A stretch of DNA of 64,000 nucleotides from Larsenimonas rhizosphaerae. Lineage in GTDB: Bacteria > Pseudomonadota > Gammaproteobacteria > Pseudomonadales > Halomonadaceae. The stretch lies in assembly GCF_023700005.1 (NCBI RefSeq), contig NZ_JAMLJK010000002.1, positions 1 to 64,000 of the forward strand, in the 5' to 3' direction. The position numbers were made by a program, and so were the translations under genes. Position 1 is the first letter of the stretch. Each line of letters begins with the position of its first letter. The notes below the pieces were generated by a model. The model saw only the letters and a list, made by a program, of their open reading frames with translations. It was not told the origin of the DNA and did no database searches. This document shows positions 8,047-17,434 of the stretch, one piece after another.

Positions 8047-9420
8047 CTAGTTGATCAGGCCGAATACAAACACTACCGCTACCCCGATCGGGGCCACGAA
8101 CCGTGATGTTACGTACCACAGCGAGAAGGCACCGCTGGAGACATTGAGCTGGCTTTTCAGCTCATCACGCTGCATGAACCAGCCTACAAAGATAATGGTA
8201 GCCAGTCCGGTCAACGGCAGCATTACCTTACTGGTGGCGTAATCCAGGAGGTCAAAGATGGTCATGCCACTGAACTTGTCGAAAATACCCAGCGGATGGA
8301 TATCCGACCACACATTGAACGACAGCACAGTGGCGAGCCCCAGCGCCCAGGTCGCGAGACCGGCGGCAATGGTGGCACCCTTGCGGTTCATCGAGGTTTT
8401 CTCTTCAAGCCATTCGACAACCGGCTCCAGCAGGGAGATGGATGATGTCCACGCGGCAAACACGAGCAGTACAAAGAACAGGATACCGAACAGCCATCCA
8501 CCGGACATGTGGCCGAAGGCCAGAGGCAGGGTCTGGAAGATCAGACCGGGGCCTGCGCCGGCATCCAGGCCGTTGCTGAAGACAATGGGGAAGATGGCCA
8601 TGCCGGCCATCAGAGCAATGATCGTATCCATGAAGACCACGATGACCGCGGTGCGGCCAATATTGACGTCATCGGAAAGGTATGACCCGTATGCCATCAT
8701 GATGCCCATCCCAAGACTCAGGGTGAAGAAGGCATGCCCCATGGCGGCAAGTATTGTTTGCGCGGTCAACTTGGAAAAATCAGGCAGCAGCAGATAACGC
8801 ACACCTTCGGCAAAACCATCAGTAGTGGCTGCGTACCCCACCATGACCACCAGAAGAACCACCAGTGCCGGCATCAATGTCTTGGCTGCACGCTCAAGGC
8901 CACCTGCAACGCCACCTATTACAACGCCCACGGTCATGATCATGAAGACGCTATGCCACAGGAGCAGTGTGCTCGGATCGCCGAGCAGGTTACCGAACAG
9001 GCTGCCTACACTGTCACCGTCGAGTGTACTGAAGGTGTCCGTGACCGCGTACTTGATGTACGCCAGGGCCCAGCCACCGATGACACTGTAAAACGACAGG
9101 ATCAGATAGGCACCAAGGATACCCGCCAACCCGACCAGCCCCCAGGACTGGGAGCGCTTCATGCGTCCGGCAATCTTCTGCATGGAGGACATCGGGTTTT
9201 TCTGACCCAGCCGGCCCAGCAGCCACTCCGACATGAGGATCGGCAGTCCGACCAGTGCAATACAGATGAGATAGACCACCACGAACGCGCCACCGCCGCT
9301 TTCGCCGGTCATGTAAGGGAACTTCCAGATATTGCCCAGTCCGACCGAGGAGCCTACGGCGGCCAGCAGAAAGGCAAGGCGTGAGGACCACTGCGCATGG
9401 GTATGGGATTTTTGAGGCAT
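8047..9420 (-). CDS. Sodium-dependent transporter, NSS/SNF (LeuT) family
   Basis: A twelve-helix Na+-coupled symporter for amino acids or related small solutes in the inner membrane. The first helix contains the diagnostic unwound segment AVGSSVGLGNIWKFPYM, which forms the Na+ and substrate sites, followed by GGGAFVVVYL. Length is 457 residues, typical for bacterial members. The substrate cannot be read from sequence; bacterial relatives transport Leu, Tyr, Trp, Met or unknown substrates. It is a single-gene unit with its own terminator. Confidence 0.92.
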   Translation of the reverse strand: MPQKSHTHAQWSSRLAFLLAAVGSSVGLGNIWKFPYMTGESGGGAFVVVYLICIALVGLPILMSEWLLGRLGQKNPMSSMQKIAGRMKRSQSWGLVGLAGILGAYLILSFYSVIGGWALAYIKYAVTDTFSTLDGDSVGSLFGNLLGDPSTLLLWHSVFMIMTVGVVIGGVAGGLERAAKTLMPALVVLLVVMVGYAATTDGFAEGVRYLLLPDFSKLTAQTILAAMGHAFFTLSLGMGIMMAYGSYLSDDVNIGRTAVIVVFMDTIIALMAGMAIFPIVFSNGLDAGAGPGLIFQTLPLAFGHMSGGWLFGILFFVLLVFAAWTSSISLLEPVVEWLEEKTSMNRKGATIAAGLATWALGLATVLSFNVWSDIHPLGIFDKFSGMTIFDLLDYATSKVMLPLTGLATIIFVGWFMQRDELKSQLNVSSGAFSLWYVTSRFVAPIGVAVVFVFGLIN

Positions 9421-9728
9421 TGAATCACCCTGAATAATCGCGTGTATTGCCTGCCGAAGCCGGCAATGGCTTTTATGGTTGTTATGCCGCTCGCCATGCC
9501 TCCTGGATTACAGGGCGGCGACGCTTGCGACGTTTTCGATGGCGATGATGATCGCACTTCGCGAGCAGGTGGTCTGCTCCGAGCTGGTTCGCAAGGCTAC
9601 ACGGGGAGTATACGTTAAGCGGGCCACAGTCTTTAAGAGGTAAACCACATTCCAGGCAGTGGCCGAATCCTCGTGGCGTAACACCATGCCGTTCAGGCTC
9701 GGCCTTGTCGCGTCATGTGGAGATCATT
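9421..9728. other. Intergenic region upstream of the NSS transporter (308 bp)
   Basis: No convincing gene. It must contain the promoter of the leftward transporter and the 3' end of the DUF72 transcript. ATTGCC (9446-9451) and GGCAAT (9462-9467) form a weak inverted repeat near the transporter start. Nothing else was identified. Confidence 0.5.
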
Positions 9729-10604
9729 CTAGAACAGCGAGGTTTGCTGCTCTGCCGGAAAGCGAGGCAGGGGTGTCAGCGCAAGATGCTCGGACAGGCG
9801 ATTCCAGCATTCTCTGGCCAGCTCGGGCGCACGTCGATTGTCAGGTGTATGTAAAAACAGATAAGGGGTTTTCCCCTGATTTATCCACAGGGCAAGCTGC
9901 TCAATCCAGGGGGTGAAAAAGTGAGTATTTGCTTCGCTTTCAAAATGGCCGATAAAGCGGATAATCGGAGAATTTCCCGTGGAGAGCACGTGTAATGGGC
10001 GTTTCGGTTTTTCCTGTTGTGCTTTTGTCAAGGCTCGGTTGGTATCATCGTGTGTTGAAAACAACGGACGAACATCCAGCATCACTCGATCAACCGAATA
10101 AGTTATCAACAATCGGTTGAGAGCACGTTCGGCCTCTCCCTTGTGGAAAAATTCCGGTGTGCGTACTTCTACGGCACAGGGAATATCCGGAGGCCATTGA
10201 ATGAGCAGGCGTTCCAGTTTCCCTAGTTCCTGCCAGCCGAAGTCCCTTGGAAGCTGAATCATGACGGGCCCAAGTTTTGGCATCAACAATCGGATGGCGT
10301 TCAGAAAGTCGAGGCAGTGTTGTGGAACAGCCAGCCGCTCCTCGTGAGTCAGGGACTGCGGAAGCTTGAAACAGAACCGAAAGTGATCCGGAGTACGCTC
10401 TGCCCATTGCTGCAGTGTCCGTTCGGCAGGTGTCCCACTATAGAAGGTGGTATTACCCTCTACGGCAGTAAAGACGCTGGCATATTCCTCCAGTGCGTAT
10501 TGCATGGGGGTGTGGCGTGCCAGAAAGGACCCTTTCCACTCATCGAAAGACCACATCGGCAGGCCCAGGTACAGCGGAATGGACGAAGCGGGCTCGATAG
10601 CCAT
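9729..10604 (-). CDS. DUF72 / YecE family protein
   Basis: A TIM-barrel-like protein of unknown biochemical role, found widely in bacteria. Recognisable features are the N-terminal LPMWSFDEWKGSF stretch, then VEGNTTFYSGTP and FRFCFKLPQSLTH, which are hallmark DUF72 segments, and a late FLHTPDN motif. The 291 residues are near the usual family size (about 240-300). It starts 3 bp after the pdxY stop, so the two are almost certainly co-transcribed. Confidence 0.88.
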   Translation of the reverse strand: MAIEPASSIPLYLGLPMWSFDEWKGSFLARHTPMQYALEEYASVFTAVEGNTTFYSGTPAERTLQQWAERTPDHFRFCFKLPQSLTHEERLAVPQHCLDFLNAIRLLMPKLGPVMIQLPRDFGWQELGKLERLLIQWPPDIPCAVEVRTPEFFHKGEAERALNRLLITYSVDRVMLDVRPLFSTHDDTNRALTKAQQEKPKRPLHVLSTGNSPIIRFIGHFESEANTHFFTPWIEQLALWINQGKTPYLFLHTPDNRRAPELARECWNRLSEHLALTPLPRFPAEQQTSLF

Positions 10605-10607
10605 GAT

Positions 10608-11468
10608 CTAGCGCACACGCTCGGCGCGGAAAAGCTGAGGCGGGGTCAGTAAACGATCCTGGGCTGCGATCAACTGAAGTTCGCGCTCGCCGGCTGCGAA
10701 GGTCGCCTCGAAAATGGCAAAGACCGATGAGGCTGTTTGCGCCAGCGCCTGCTCCGGAGAAGCCCCTTTCAGCATGTGGGCAAGAAAAAGCGCGGATGTA
10801 ACGTCACCGGCCCCATTGGGGGGGGTATCAAAGTGAAGCTTTGGCGTCATGACTTCCCAGCTGCCTTCCTCGTTGTCCAGCAGCATTGCAATATGGTGCT
10901 CGGGGAGTTCGGGCACATCCAGCGAGGTCACAATTACCTGTTTTGGTCCTTTGGCACGCAGATCTGCGGCCGCGGCCAGTGCATCACCGCGTGATGCGAT
11001 GGTTCTGTCGGCCAGAAAGCCCAGTTCGAACTGGTTGGGCGTGATGATGCTGGCACGGGCAATGGCATGATCACGAATCCATTCCGGCAGGCCGGGTTTG
11101 ACGAAAAAGCCGCGCCCTGTATCTCCCATGACCGGGTCACAGCAATAAAGGGCATCAGGCTGATGGCGTCGTATACGCGTCAATGCCTCAAGTGCTACAT
11201 CGCCAGTGCGCTCATCCCCCAGATACCCGGTCAGCAATGCCTGCATGTGCTTCAGGGCACCGCGGGCCTCAATGCCATTCAGTACATCCATCAGGTGGGC
11301 CGGTGAAAAAACGTCACCTGTAAACGCACCATACCCGGTGTGATTGGAAAACTGGACGGTATGAATCGCCGTAACATCGAAACCGTGGCGTTGCAGCGGG
11401 AAGACGGCAGCGCGGTTGCCTACGTGCCCATAGGCGACGTGGCTTTGAAGCGACAGAAGATGGGGCAT
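10608..11468 (-). CDS. pdxY: Pyridoxal kinase PdxY
   Basis: Phosphorylates pyridoxal to pyridoxal 5'-phosphate in the vitamin B6 salvage pathway. It is a ribokinase-like fold: the N-terminal SLQSHVAYGHVGNRAAVFPL matches the PdxK/PdxY start, VQFSNHTGYGAFTG follows, YCCDPVMGDTGRGFFV lies in mid-protein, and the C-terminal anion-hole/catalytic motif is NGAGDVTSALFL. Length 286 residues is standard. It is the upstream gene of a two-gene unit with DUF72. PLP supply would matter for glyA elsewhere in this window, but no regulatory link is seen. Confidence 0.93.
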   Translation of the reverse strand: MPHLLSLQSHVAYGHVGNRAAVFPLQRHGFDVTAIHTVQFSNHTGYGAFTGDVFSPAHLMDVLNGIEARGALKHMQALLTGYLGDERTGDVALEALTRIRRHQPDALYCCDPVMGDTGRGFFVKPGLPEWIRDHAIARASIITPNQFELGFLADRTIASRGDALAAAADLRAKGPKQVIVTSLDVPELPEHHIAMLLDNEEGSWEVMTPKLHFDTPPNGAGDVTSALFLAHMLKGASPEQALAQTASSVFAIFEATFAAGERELQLIAAQDRLLTPPQLFRAERVR

Positions 11469-11579
11469 AAGGACAAGTCAGGCTGAAAGTGAGTCACCTA
11501 CTATGCATTGAAAGCCGTAACGGGTGAAGCTCAATCGTTGAAGAACGGGAGGGGAGAGAGGGGAAGCGATGCAGCAGAT

Positions 11580-11605
11580 GGCGGTGCCCCGAAAGGGGCA
11601 CCGCC
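11580..11605 (-). terminator. Perfect hairpin just after glmS
   Basis: GGCGGTGCCCC and GGGGCACCGCC form an 11-bp perfect stem with a GAAA-type loop, 10 bp after the glmS stop. No T run follows, so it may be a weak terminator or an mRNA 3'-end stabiliser. It lies where Tn7 would insert next to glmS, but no Tn7-like element is present. Confidence 0.6.
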
Positions 11606-11614
11606 TGAACGGTC

Positions 11615-13453
11615 TTATTCGACAGTTACGGATTTTGCCAGGTTGCGCGGCTGGTCAACGTCGGTGCCTTTCAGCACGGCAACGTGATAGGACAGCAGCT
11701 GCAGCGGCAGGGTGTACAGTAACGGTGCGATATGTTCCTCGACAGCCGGCATCCGCATGATATGGATGCCTTCACCTTCCTTGAGGTGGACGTTTTCGTC
11801 CGCGAAGACAAACAGCTCACCACCGCGTGCACGTACTTCCTGCAGGTTGGACTTCAGCTTCTCGAGCAGTTCGTCATTGGGCGCCACGGCAATGACCGGC
11901 ATGTCGTTATCGACCAGGGCCAGCGGACCATGCTTGAGTTCGCCAGCCGGGTAGGCCTCTGCGTGGATGTAGGAAATTTCCTTGAGCTTGAGCGCGCCTT
12001 CCAGAGCGATCGGGAACATCGGCCCACGTCCCAGGAACAGGGCGTGATGCTTTTCGGCAAAGGCGGCCGACAGGGTTTCGATCGCACTATCCATGGCCAG
12101 TCCCTTCTCGAACAGGCCGGGCAGACCACGCAGTGCCGCGACGATATCGGCCTGAACCTGGTCGTCACCCTGACGCACCATGCGCAGTGACAGGGTCAAA
12201 AGCATCATGGCGATAAGCTGGGATGTGAAGGCCTTGGTCGAGGCAACGCCGATTTCAGGACCAGCCTGGGTCATCAGACACAGATCGGATTCACGCACCA
12301 GTGAGCTGCCCGGGACGTTACAGATCGACAGGCTGGCCAGATAACCACCCTTGCTGGCGGCGTAGCGCAGGGCGGCCAGAGTATCAGCCGTTTCACCGGA
12401 CTGTGACAGGGTCACGAACAGTGTGCCTTCCGGAACCACGACTTCACGGTAGCGGTATTCGGAGGCCACTTCGACCTGCGTAGGAATGCCGGCCAGCTTC
12501 TCGATCCAGTAGCGTGCCACCATACCTGCGTGATAACTGGTACCACAGGCCACGATCTGGATGTTCTTGACCTGGCCCAGCAGATTGTCGGCATCGGCAC
12601 CGAAGCAGTGGGTCAGAACGTGGCGCTCGCCCAGTCGGCCTTCAAGTGTTGAAGCAATGACAGATGCCTGCTCATGAATTTCCTTGAGCATGAAGTGGCG
12701 ATAATTGCCCTTTGATGCGGCACCGTCACCGTGTTCGAAGGTAATGACTTCACGAGAGACCGTTTCACGCTGTTCGCTGAAGACCTGCACGCTGCCTTCC
12801 GGACGCAGACAGACTACATCACCTTCCTTCAGGTAGATGAAGCGGTCGGTAACCTGCAAAAGCGCCAGCGGATCAGACGCCAGGAAGGCTTCACCGATCC
12901 CCACGCCAACGACCAGCGGGCTGCCCTTGCGAGCACCGATCAGGGTGTCGGGCTGGTCGGCATGAATAACGCCCAGTGCATAGGCGCCGTCCAGGCCACT
13001 GACAATGTTCTGTACAGCGGTCAGCAGGTCCTGCGTCTTGTCGTATTCACGAGACAGCAGGTGAGCGATGACTTCCGTATCCGTTTCGGAGGTAAATACA
13101 TAGCCCTGACCTTCAAGCTCTTCACGCAGGGCTTCATGGTTTTCGATGATGCCGTTGTGTACTACTGCCAGCTTGTCGCCGGACTGGTGGGGGTGGGCAT
13201 TATGTTCGGACGGTTTGCCATGGGTTGCCCAGCGCGTATGCGCAATGCCGAGCTGCCCCTTCAGGGACTGCTGTTCCAGCTTTTCTTCCAACGCGGCGAC
13301 CTTGCCCATGGCGCGGCTGCGCTGCAACGTGTTTTCGGCATCGAAAATGGCCATGCCAGCCGAATCGTAACCCCGGTACTCGAGGCGCTTCAGGCCCTCA
13401 AGCAGAATATTCTGTACTGAACGTTGCGCAATCGCGCCGACAATACCGCACAT
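11615..13453 (-). CDS. glmS: Glutamine-fructose-6-phosphate aminotransferase (isomerizing)
   Basis: GlmS makes glucosamine-6-phosphate from fructose-6-phosphate and glutamine, the first step towards UDP-GlcNAc. Start at 13453 places Cys2 (MCGIVGA) as the N-terminal nucleophile of the glutaminase domain. Two SIS isomerase domains follow ([13 protein letters not shown] and [22 protein letters not shown]), and the C-terminus ends [13 protein letters not shown] as in the family. Length 612 residues. Upstream in-frame codons before MCG are discounted because they would block processing. The 3' end is the classical attTn7 target. It follows the DeoR-type regulator gene by 38 bp, probably in one operon. 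Confidence 0.97.
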   Translation of the reverse strand: MCGIVGAIAQRSVQNILLEGLKRLEYRGYDSAGMAIFDAENTLQRSRAMGKVAALEEKLEQQSLKGQLGIAHTRWATHGKPSEHNAHPHQSGDKLAVVHNGIIENHEALREELEGQGYVFTSETDTEVIAHLLSREYDKTQDLLTAVQNIVSGLDGAYALGVIHADQPDTLIGARKGSPLVVGVGIGEAFLASDPLALLQVTDRFIYLKEGDVVCLRPEGSVQVFSEQRETVSREVITFEHGDGAASKGNYRHFMLKEIHEQASVIASTLEGRLGERHVLTHCFGADADNLLGQVKNIQIVACGTSYHAGMVARYWIEKLAGIPTQVEVASEYRYREVVVPEGTLFVTLSQSGETADTLAALRYAASKGGYLASLSICNVPGSSLVRESDLCLMTQAGPEIGVASTKAFTSQLIAMMLLTLSLRMVRQGDDQVQADIVAALRGLPGLFEKGLAMDSAIETLSAAFAEKHHALFLGRGPMFPIALEGALKLKEISYIHAEAYPAGELKHGPLALVDNDMPVIAVAPNDELLEKLKSNLQEVRARGGELFVFADENVHLKEGEGIHIMRMPAVEEHIAPLLYTLPLQLLSYHVAVLKGTDVDQPRNLAKSVTVE

Positions 13454-13491
13454 GGAAACACTCCTTGTTATCAATCGTTTAACTGGATTAG

Positions 13492-14268
13492 TCAGTCAAT
13501 GGCGGCCCGAATGACACGGACCCCGTGAGAGGCAATAATTTTTTCGGCGTCATCGCCGAGTTCTTCATCGGTCACCAGAATGTCGATGGCCGCCCAGGGC
13601 AATTCGACATTATGGATCCGGCGGCCGGCCTTTTCGGACTCCGCCATGACGATGACTTCGCGTGAGGTATCGGCCATGACCCGCGACAGGCTCAATAACT
13701 CGTTGAATGTGGTCGTCCCGCGGTGCAGGTCAATACCATCGGCACCGATAAACAGCTGATCAAAGTCATAGGCCTTGAGGACCTGTTCCGCAATCTGCCC
13801 CTGGAAGGACTCCGAGTGAGGATCCCAGGTGCCCCCGGTCATCAGCAGTGTGGGTTCCCGCTCCAGCATTCTCAGCTGGTTGGCAACCGACAGTGAGTTG
13901 GTCATGACGACCAGACCGGTTGATTTCTCGAGCCAGGGAATCAAGGCCGCTGTGGTGCTGCCGCTATCGATGATCAGTCGATTGTGATCCCGGATATGGC
14001 GCGCAGCTTCCCGGGCAATCGCCTTCTTTCTTTGTGAAAGCAGGGGGGCACTTTCCGTCATTTCCTTCGGAATGGGAACTGCGCCGCCATAGCGACGCAG
14101 CAACAAGCCGTTGGTTTCAAGCGCGGCCAGATCCTTGCGAACCGTGACTTCGGAAGTATGAAATTCCCGGGCGAGCTCATCCACACTGGCTTCACCCCGT
14201 GCATGCACAAAATCAACGATGTGCCGGCGACGCTGGGGCGTATTCCGTCTGGTAAGTACTTCTGCCAC
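13492..14268 (-). CDS. glmR: DeoR-family transcriptional regulator, probable GlmR
   Basis: The N-terminal DeoR helix-turn-helix ([20 protein letters not shown], then [10 protein letters not shown]) spans about residues 20-70. The C-terminal sugar-phosphate-sensing DeoRC domain contains [16 protein letters not shown] and IGADGIDL. Length 258 residues. Position directly upstream of glmS on the same strand matches the DeoR-family glmR of Pseudomonas, so control of amino-sugar synthesis is the likely role; the name is by family and context. A pair of TTTCGAAA palindromes upstream is a likely autoregulatory operator. Divergent from cysZ. Confidence 0.85.
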   Translation of the reverse strand: MAEVLTRRNTPQRRRHIVDFVHARGEASVDELAREFHTSEVTVRKDLAALETNGLLLRRYGGAVPIPKEMTESAPLLSQRKKAIAREAARHIRDHNRLIIDSGSTTAALIPWLEKSTGLVVMTNSLSVANQLRMLEREPTLLMTGGTWDPHSESFQGQIAEQVLKAYDFDQLFIGADGIDLHRGTTTFNELLSLSRVMADTSREVIVMAESEKAGRRIHNVELPWAAIDILVTDEELGDDAEKIIASHGVRVIRAAID

Positions 14269-14289
14269 GGTGTGACTCCCGATGTTTCA

Positions 14290-14318
14290 TTTCGAAAGAT
14301 ATTTTGAGTGTTTCGAAA
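14290..14318. promoter_or_regulatory. Paired TTTCGAAA sites, putative DeoR-family operator
   Basis: Two identical 8-bp palindromes TTTCGAAA (14290-14297 and 14311-14318) are 21 bp apart, two helical turns, starting 22 bp upstream of the DeoR-family gene. A CATTTCG half-site is also present at 14288-14294 and, inverted, at 14381-14387. TTTCG-rich repeats are typical of AgaR/GlpR-type DeoR regulators. Binding is inferred, not shown. Confidence 0.6.
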
Positions 14319-14430
14319 GGCTTTTGCAACTAATGGCTAATACGATGCGTACCTGAGCACAGCGAGCCGGGCAGTTGCATCGAAATGTGGTAGCGTCCGA
14401 CTTATTTCACCGTATATGGAGACGTGTCTC

Positions 14431-15156
14431 ATGGTCAGTGCTATCGCCTCTCTGGAGCGAGGGCTCCGAATGGTCTTTCAGCCGGGGTGTCGTCGGTATG
14501 TGTTCGCACCGCTGGTCATTAATCTGCTGATTTACGTGCTGGCCATCTGGTGGATGGTAGGTCGGTTCGAGGGCTGGATTGCCTACTGGATGATGCAGGT
14601 TCCCTCCTGGCTCAGTTGGCTGGAGTGGCTGATCTGGCCACTGGTCGTCCTCTCTCTGCTGGTCATTGCCTTCTTTTCGTTCACGCTGGTCGCGACATTG
14701 ATTGCCTCGCCCTTTTACGGGTTTCTGGCGGAAAAGCTGGATGCTCAGGTCAGCGGCGTACCCGTCGAGGACGATCGCAGCCTGGCGAAGCAGGCTCTGG
14801 ATAGTCTCGGGCGGGAATGTCGAAAGCTTGGCTACTTTCTTCCCCGCATGCTGATACTGGTCATCATCGGCTTCATTCCAGGAGTCAACATACTGAGTCC
14901 ATTGTTGTGGGCCTTGTTCAGTGCCTGGAGCATGGCAATCCAGTATCTGGATTATCCGATGGACCTGCACCGAGTGAGCTTTAACGACATGAAGGCGCGG
15001 CTGCGCAAAAAGTGGTGGCAGTCCCTTACCTTTGGGGGGGTGGTAGCACTTGGCATGCTGATTCCATTGCTGAACCTGTTGATCATGCCGGCTGCCGTGG
15101 CGGCTTCGGTCACGTTCTGGCACGGGCACTATCGTCGCCTTGGCGTGACGAAATAA
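14431..15156 (+). CDS. cysZ: Sulfate transporter CysZ
   Basis: An EI24/CysZ-family inner-membrane protein that mediates sulfate uptake for cysteine synthesis. It has several hydrophobic helices (about residues 20-45, 65-90, 130-175 and 200-235), including FAPLVINLLIYVLAIWWMV and the charged connector ASPFYGFLAEKLD characteristic of the family. The start at ATG 14431 has GGAG with a 9-nt spacer; an upstream in-frame ATG at 14416 lacks a ribosome site. 241 residues. Monocistronic, divergent from the DeoR regulator. Confidence 0.88.
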   Translation: MVSAIASLERGLRMVFQPGCRRYVFAPLVINLLIYVLAIWWMVGRFEGWIAYWMMQVPSWLSWLEWLIWPLVVLSLLVIAFFSFTLVATLIASPFYGFLAEKLDAQVSGVPVEDDRSLAKQALDSLGRECRKLGYFLPRMLILVIIGFIPGVNILSPLLWALFSAWSMAIQYLDYPMDLHRVSFNDMKARLRKKWWQSLTFGGVVALGMLIPLLNLLIMPAAVAASVTFWHGHYRRLGVTK

Positions 15157-15245
15157 TTACTGATTGAGGCACCCCCGGGGCTCGACCACGAAAGGGGACT
15201 TGAGGCTGCGCGAGAGCAGTGGGCCCGGGGCCCGATAGCCTGCGC

Positions 15246-15268
15246 CTTTGGTCTATACGCGACCAAAG
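15246..15268. promoter_or_regulatory. Palindrome upstream of the DUF485-actP operon
   Basis: CTTTGGTC (15246-15253) and GACCAAAG (15261-15268) are perfect 8-bp arms around a 7-bp spacer, 83 bp upstream of the first start codon. It could be an operator or activator site for acetate uptake. The binding protein is unknown. Confidence 0.5.
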
Positions 15269-15351
15269 TGTGCTGCGCTTTCAGGGCATTATCTACTATC
15301 GCTTAAGGAGCAGAATATTAATAACAATGAACCCGATGCGGGAGCTGTCTT

Positions 15352-15681
15352 ATGGCGAAACTGGATGACCGGGATGTACAACGATGGCAGAACATTGAAC
15401 AGAACCCTCGTTTCAAGGAGCTGGTAGCCAAGCGAGGTCGGTTCGCCATGATGCTGTCACTGATCATGATGGGACTTTATTTCTCTTTCATTCTTCTGAT
15501 TGCCTTTGCGCCCCAGGTATTGGGTACACCACTCGCTCCCGGCATGACCACTACCTGGGGCATCCCTATCGGGCTTGGATTGATTGCTTCGGCCATTGTG
15601 CTGACAGGCATATACGTTCGACGAGCCAACGGTGAATTTGACCGGCTTACCGTCCAGGTGCTCAAGGAGGTGCAGTCATGA
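15352..15681 (+). CDS. DUF485 family inner-membrane protein (YjcH-like)
   Basis: A 109-residue protein with two hydrophobic helices (about 30-52 and 73-92) and a charged N-terminus containing [14 protein letters not shown], the DUF485 signature. In Enterobacteria and Pseudomonas the homologue (yjcH) sits between acs and actP and probably assists the acetate permease. Here it overlaps actP by 4 bp (ATGA), so translation is coupled. No acs gene is present next to it in this window. Confidence 0.9.
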   Translation: MAKLDDRDVQRWQNIEQNPRFKELVAKRGRFAMMLSLIMMGLYFSFILLIAFAPQVLGTPLAPGMTTTWGIPIGLGLIASAIVLTGIYVRRANGEFDRLTVQVLKEVQS

Positions 15682-17348
15682 TGTTCGGGCGCTCCTCTCG
15701 TTCCCTGACGGGCCTGGCACTGCTGGCCCTTTCCTTCCCGGTGCTCTCTGCCGATGCCATTACCGGTGAGGTCAGCAAGCGGGACATCAACATTCCCGCC
15801 ATCATCATGTTCCTTTTCTTTGTCGCCGCTACCCTCTACATCACCTGGTGGGCCTCGAAGAAAAACCAGACGGCGGCAGACTACTATGCAGCTGGCGGGA
15901 AGATTACCGGCTTTCAGAACGGTCTGGCCATTTCGGGTGACTTCATGTCGGCGGCATCCTTTCTGGGGATCTCGGCGCTGGTATTCACGTCGGGCTATGA
16001 TGGCCTGATCTATTCGATGGGCTTTCTGGTCGGCTGGCCGATCATCATGTTCCTGATCGCCGAGCGGCTGCGAAATCTGGGCCGGTATACCTTTGCCGAT
16101 GTCGCCTCATTTCGGCTTGGCAAGCGTCCGGTGCGTACCCTTTCGGCCTTTGGCTCACTGGCGGTAGTGGCGCTTTATCTGATTGCTCAGGTGGTGGGGG
16201 CCGGCAAACTGATTCAGTTGTTGTTCGGCCTGAATTACGAAATTGCAGTAGTCGCGGTAGGCGTACTGATGGTCTGCTATGTGCTGTTTGGCGGCATGCT
16301 GGCGACGACCTGGGTACAGATGATCAAGGCGGCCCTATTGTTGTTCGGTGCGACCTTCATGGCCGTCATGGTACTGATGCACGTGGACTTCAGTGCCGAG
16401 GCCCTGTTCTCCGAGGCGGTCGCGGTCCACGACAACGGCGCGTCGATCATGAGCCCGGGTGGGCTGGTGAAGGACCCCATTTCAGCCATTTCGCTGGGGC
16501 TGGCTCTGATGTTCGGGACCGCGGGTCTGCCACATATCCTGATGCGTTTCTTTACCGTGGGTGATGCCCGTGAGGCGCGTAAAAGCGTTTTCGTCGCGAC
16601 CGGCTTTATTGGTTATTTCTATATTCTGACCTTCATCATCGGTTTCGGCGCAATCATTCTGGTCAGCACCAACCCTGAGTTCATGAATGTGGATGGCTCG
16701 ATCATCGGTGGCACCAACATGGTGGCGGTGCATCTGGCGGACGCGGTCGGCGGCAGTGTTTTTCTGGGCTTCATCTCTGCCGTGGCGTTTGCCACCATTC
16801 TGGCTGTGGTAGCGGGGCTGGCATTGGCCGGAGCATCGGCCATTTCGCATGATCTGTATGCCGGGGTCATCATGAAGGACAATGCCGATGAAGCGAAGGA
16901 AGTAAGGATTTCCAAGATCACGGTACTGATTCTGGGCATCGTGGCCATTGTGCTGGGCATTGCCTTCGAGCAGCAGAATGTGGCCTTTATGGTCGGCCTG
17001 GCCTTCTCCATTGCGGCCAGCTGTAATTTTCCGGTACTGCTGTTGTCGATGTACTGGAAGCGGCTGACCACGCGCGGTGCAGTGCTGGGTGGCGGGCTGG
17101 GGCTATTGACCGCCATCACGCTGATGGTGCTTGGGCCTACCGTATGGGTAAAGGTACTGGGTCATGCCGAGCCCGTGTATCCCTACGATTATCCCGCCCT
17201 GTTTTCGATGGCTGTAGCCTTTATCGGTATCTGGCTGTTTTCGGTGACAGACCACTCCCGGCAAGCGAAGGATGAAGCGCTTCTGTTTGATGCCCAGTTC
17301 GTTCGGTCTCAAACGGGTCTGGGGGCGCATGGCGCGGTAGATCACTGA
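15678..17348 (+). CDS. actP: Cation/acetate symporter ActP
   Basis: A sodium:solute symporter (SSS family) that takes up acetate and other short-chain acids. The N-terminal hydrophobic segment ([16 protein letters not shown]) is a probable signal peptide, as in ActP, followed by about 13 transmembrane helices. The family pattern [20 protein letters not shown] lies near residue 80 and [16 protein letters not shown] near 280. Length 556 residues, usual for ActP. It is the second gene of the DUF485-actP operon and ends just before a strong terminator. Confidence 0.95.
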   Translation: MMFGRSSRSLTGLALLALSFPVLSADAITGEVSKRDINIPAIIMFLFFVAATLYITWWASKKNQTAADYYAAGGKITGFQNGLAISGDFMSAASFLGISALVFTSGYDGLIYSMGFLVGWPIIMFLIAERLRNLGRYTFADVASFRLGKRPVRTLSAFGSLAVVALYLIAQVVGAGKLIQLLFGLNYEIAVVAVGVLMVCYVLFGGMLATTWVQMIKAALLLFGATFMAVMVLMHVDFSAEALFSEAVAVHDNGASIMSPGGLVKDPISAISLGLALMFGTAGLPHILMRFFTVGDAREARKSVFVATGFIGYFYILTFIIGFGAIILVSTNPEFMNVDGSIIGGTNMVAVHLADAVGGSVFLGFISAVAFATILAVVAGLALAGASAISHDLYAGVIMKDNADEAKEVRISKITVLILGIVAIVLGIAFEQQNVAFMVGLAFSIAASCNFPVLLLSMYWKRLTTRGAVLGGGLGLLTAITLMVLGPTVWVKVLGHAEPVYPYDYPALFSMAVAFIGIWLFSVTDHSRQAKDEALLFDAQFVRSQTGLGAHGAVDH

Positions 17349-17368
17349 TGCGAGCGCATCTGATCCGG

Positions 17369-17393
17369 GGGCGGCCGTATGGCCGCCCTTTTT
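17369..17393. terminator. Intrinsic terminator after actP
   Basis: GGGCGGCC and GGCCGCCC form a perfect 8-bp stem with a GTAT loop followed by TTTTT. It lies between convergent actP and the TRIC-family gene. Confidence 0.88.
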
Positions 17394-17434
17394 ATGTCTG
17401 GTATCTGGCCAGGCGCGTCCGGGCAGCCGCCATG

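Noticed and set aside
11469-11614. Tn7-like insertion beside glmS
   Set aside because: Normal pdxY follows directly; no tns genes or end repeats.
12731-13420. Antisense open frame opposite glmS
   Set aside because: Shadow of the conserved glutaminase-domain coding sequence.
13454-13491. glmS ribozyme or leader RNA
   Set aside because: Only 38 bp separate the regulator and glmS, too short for the ribozyme, which is also a Gram-positive feature.
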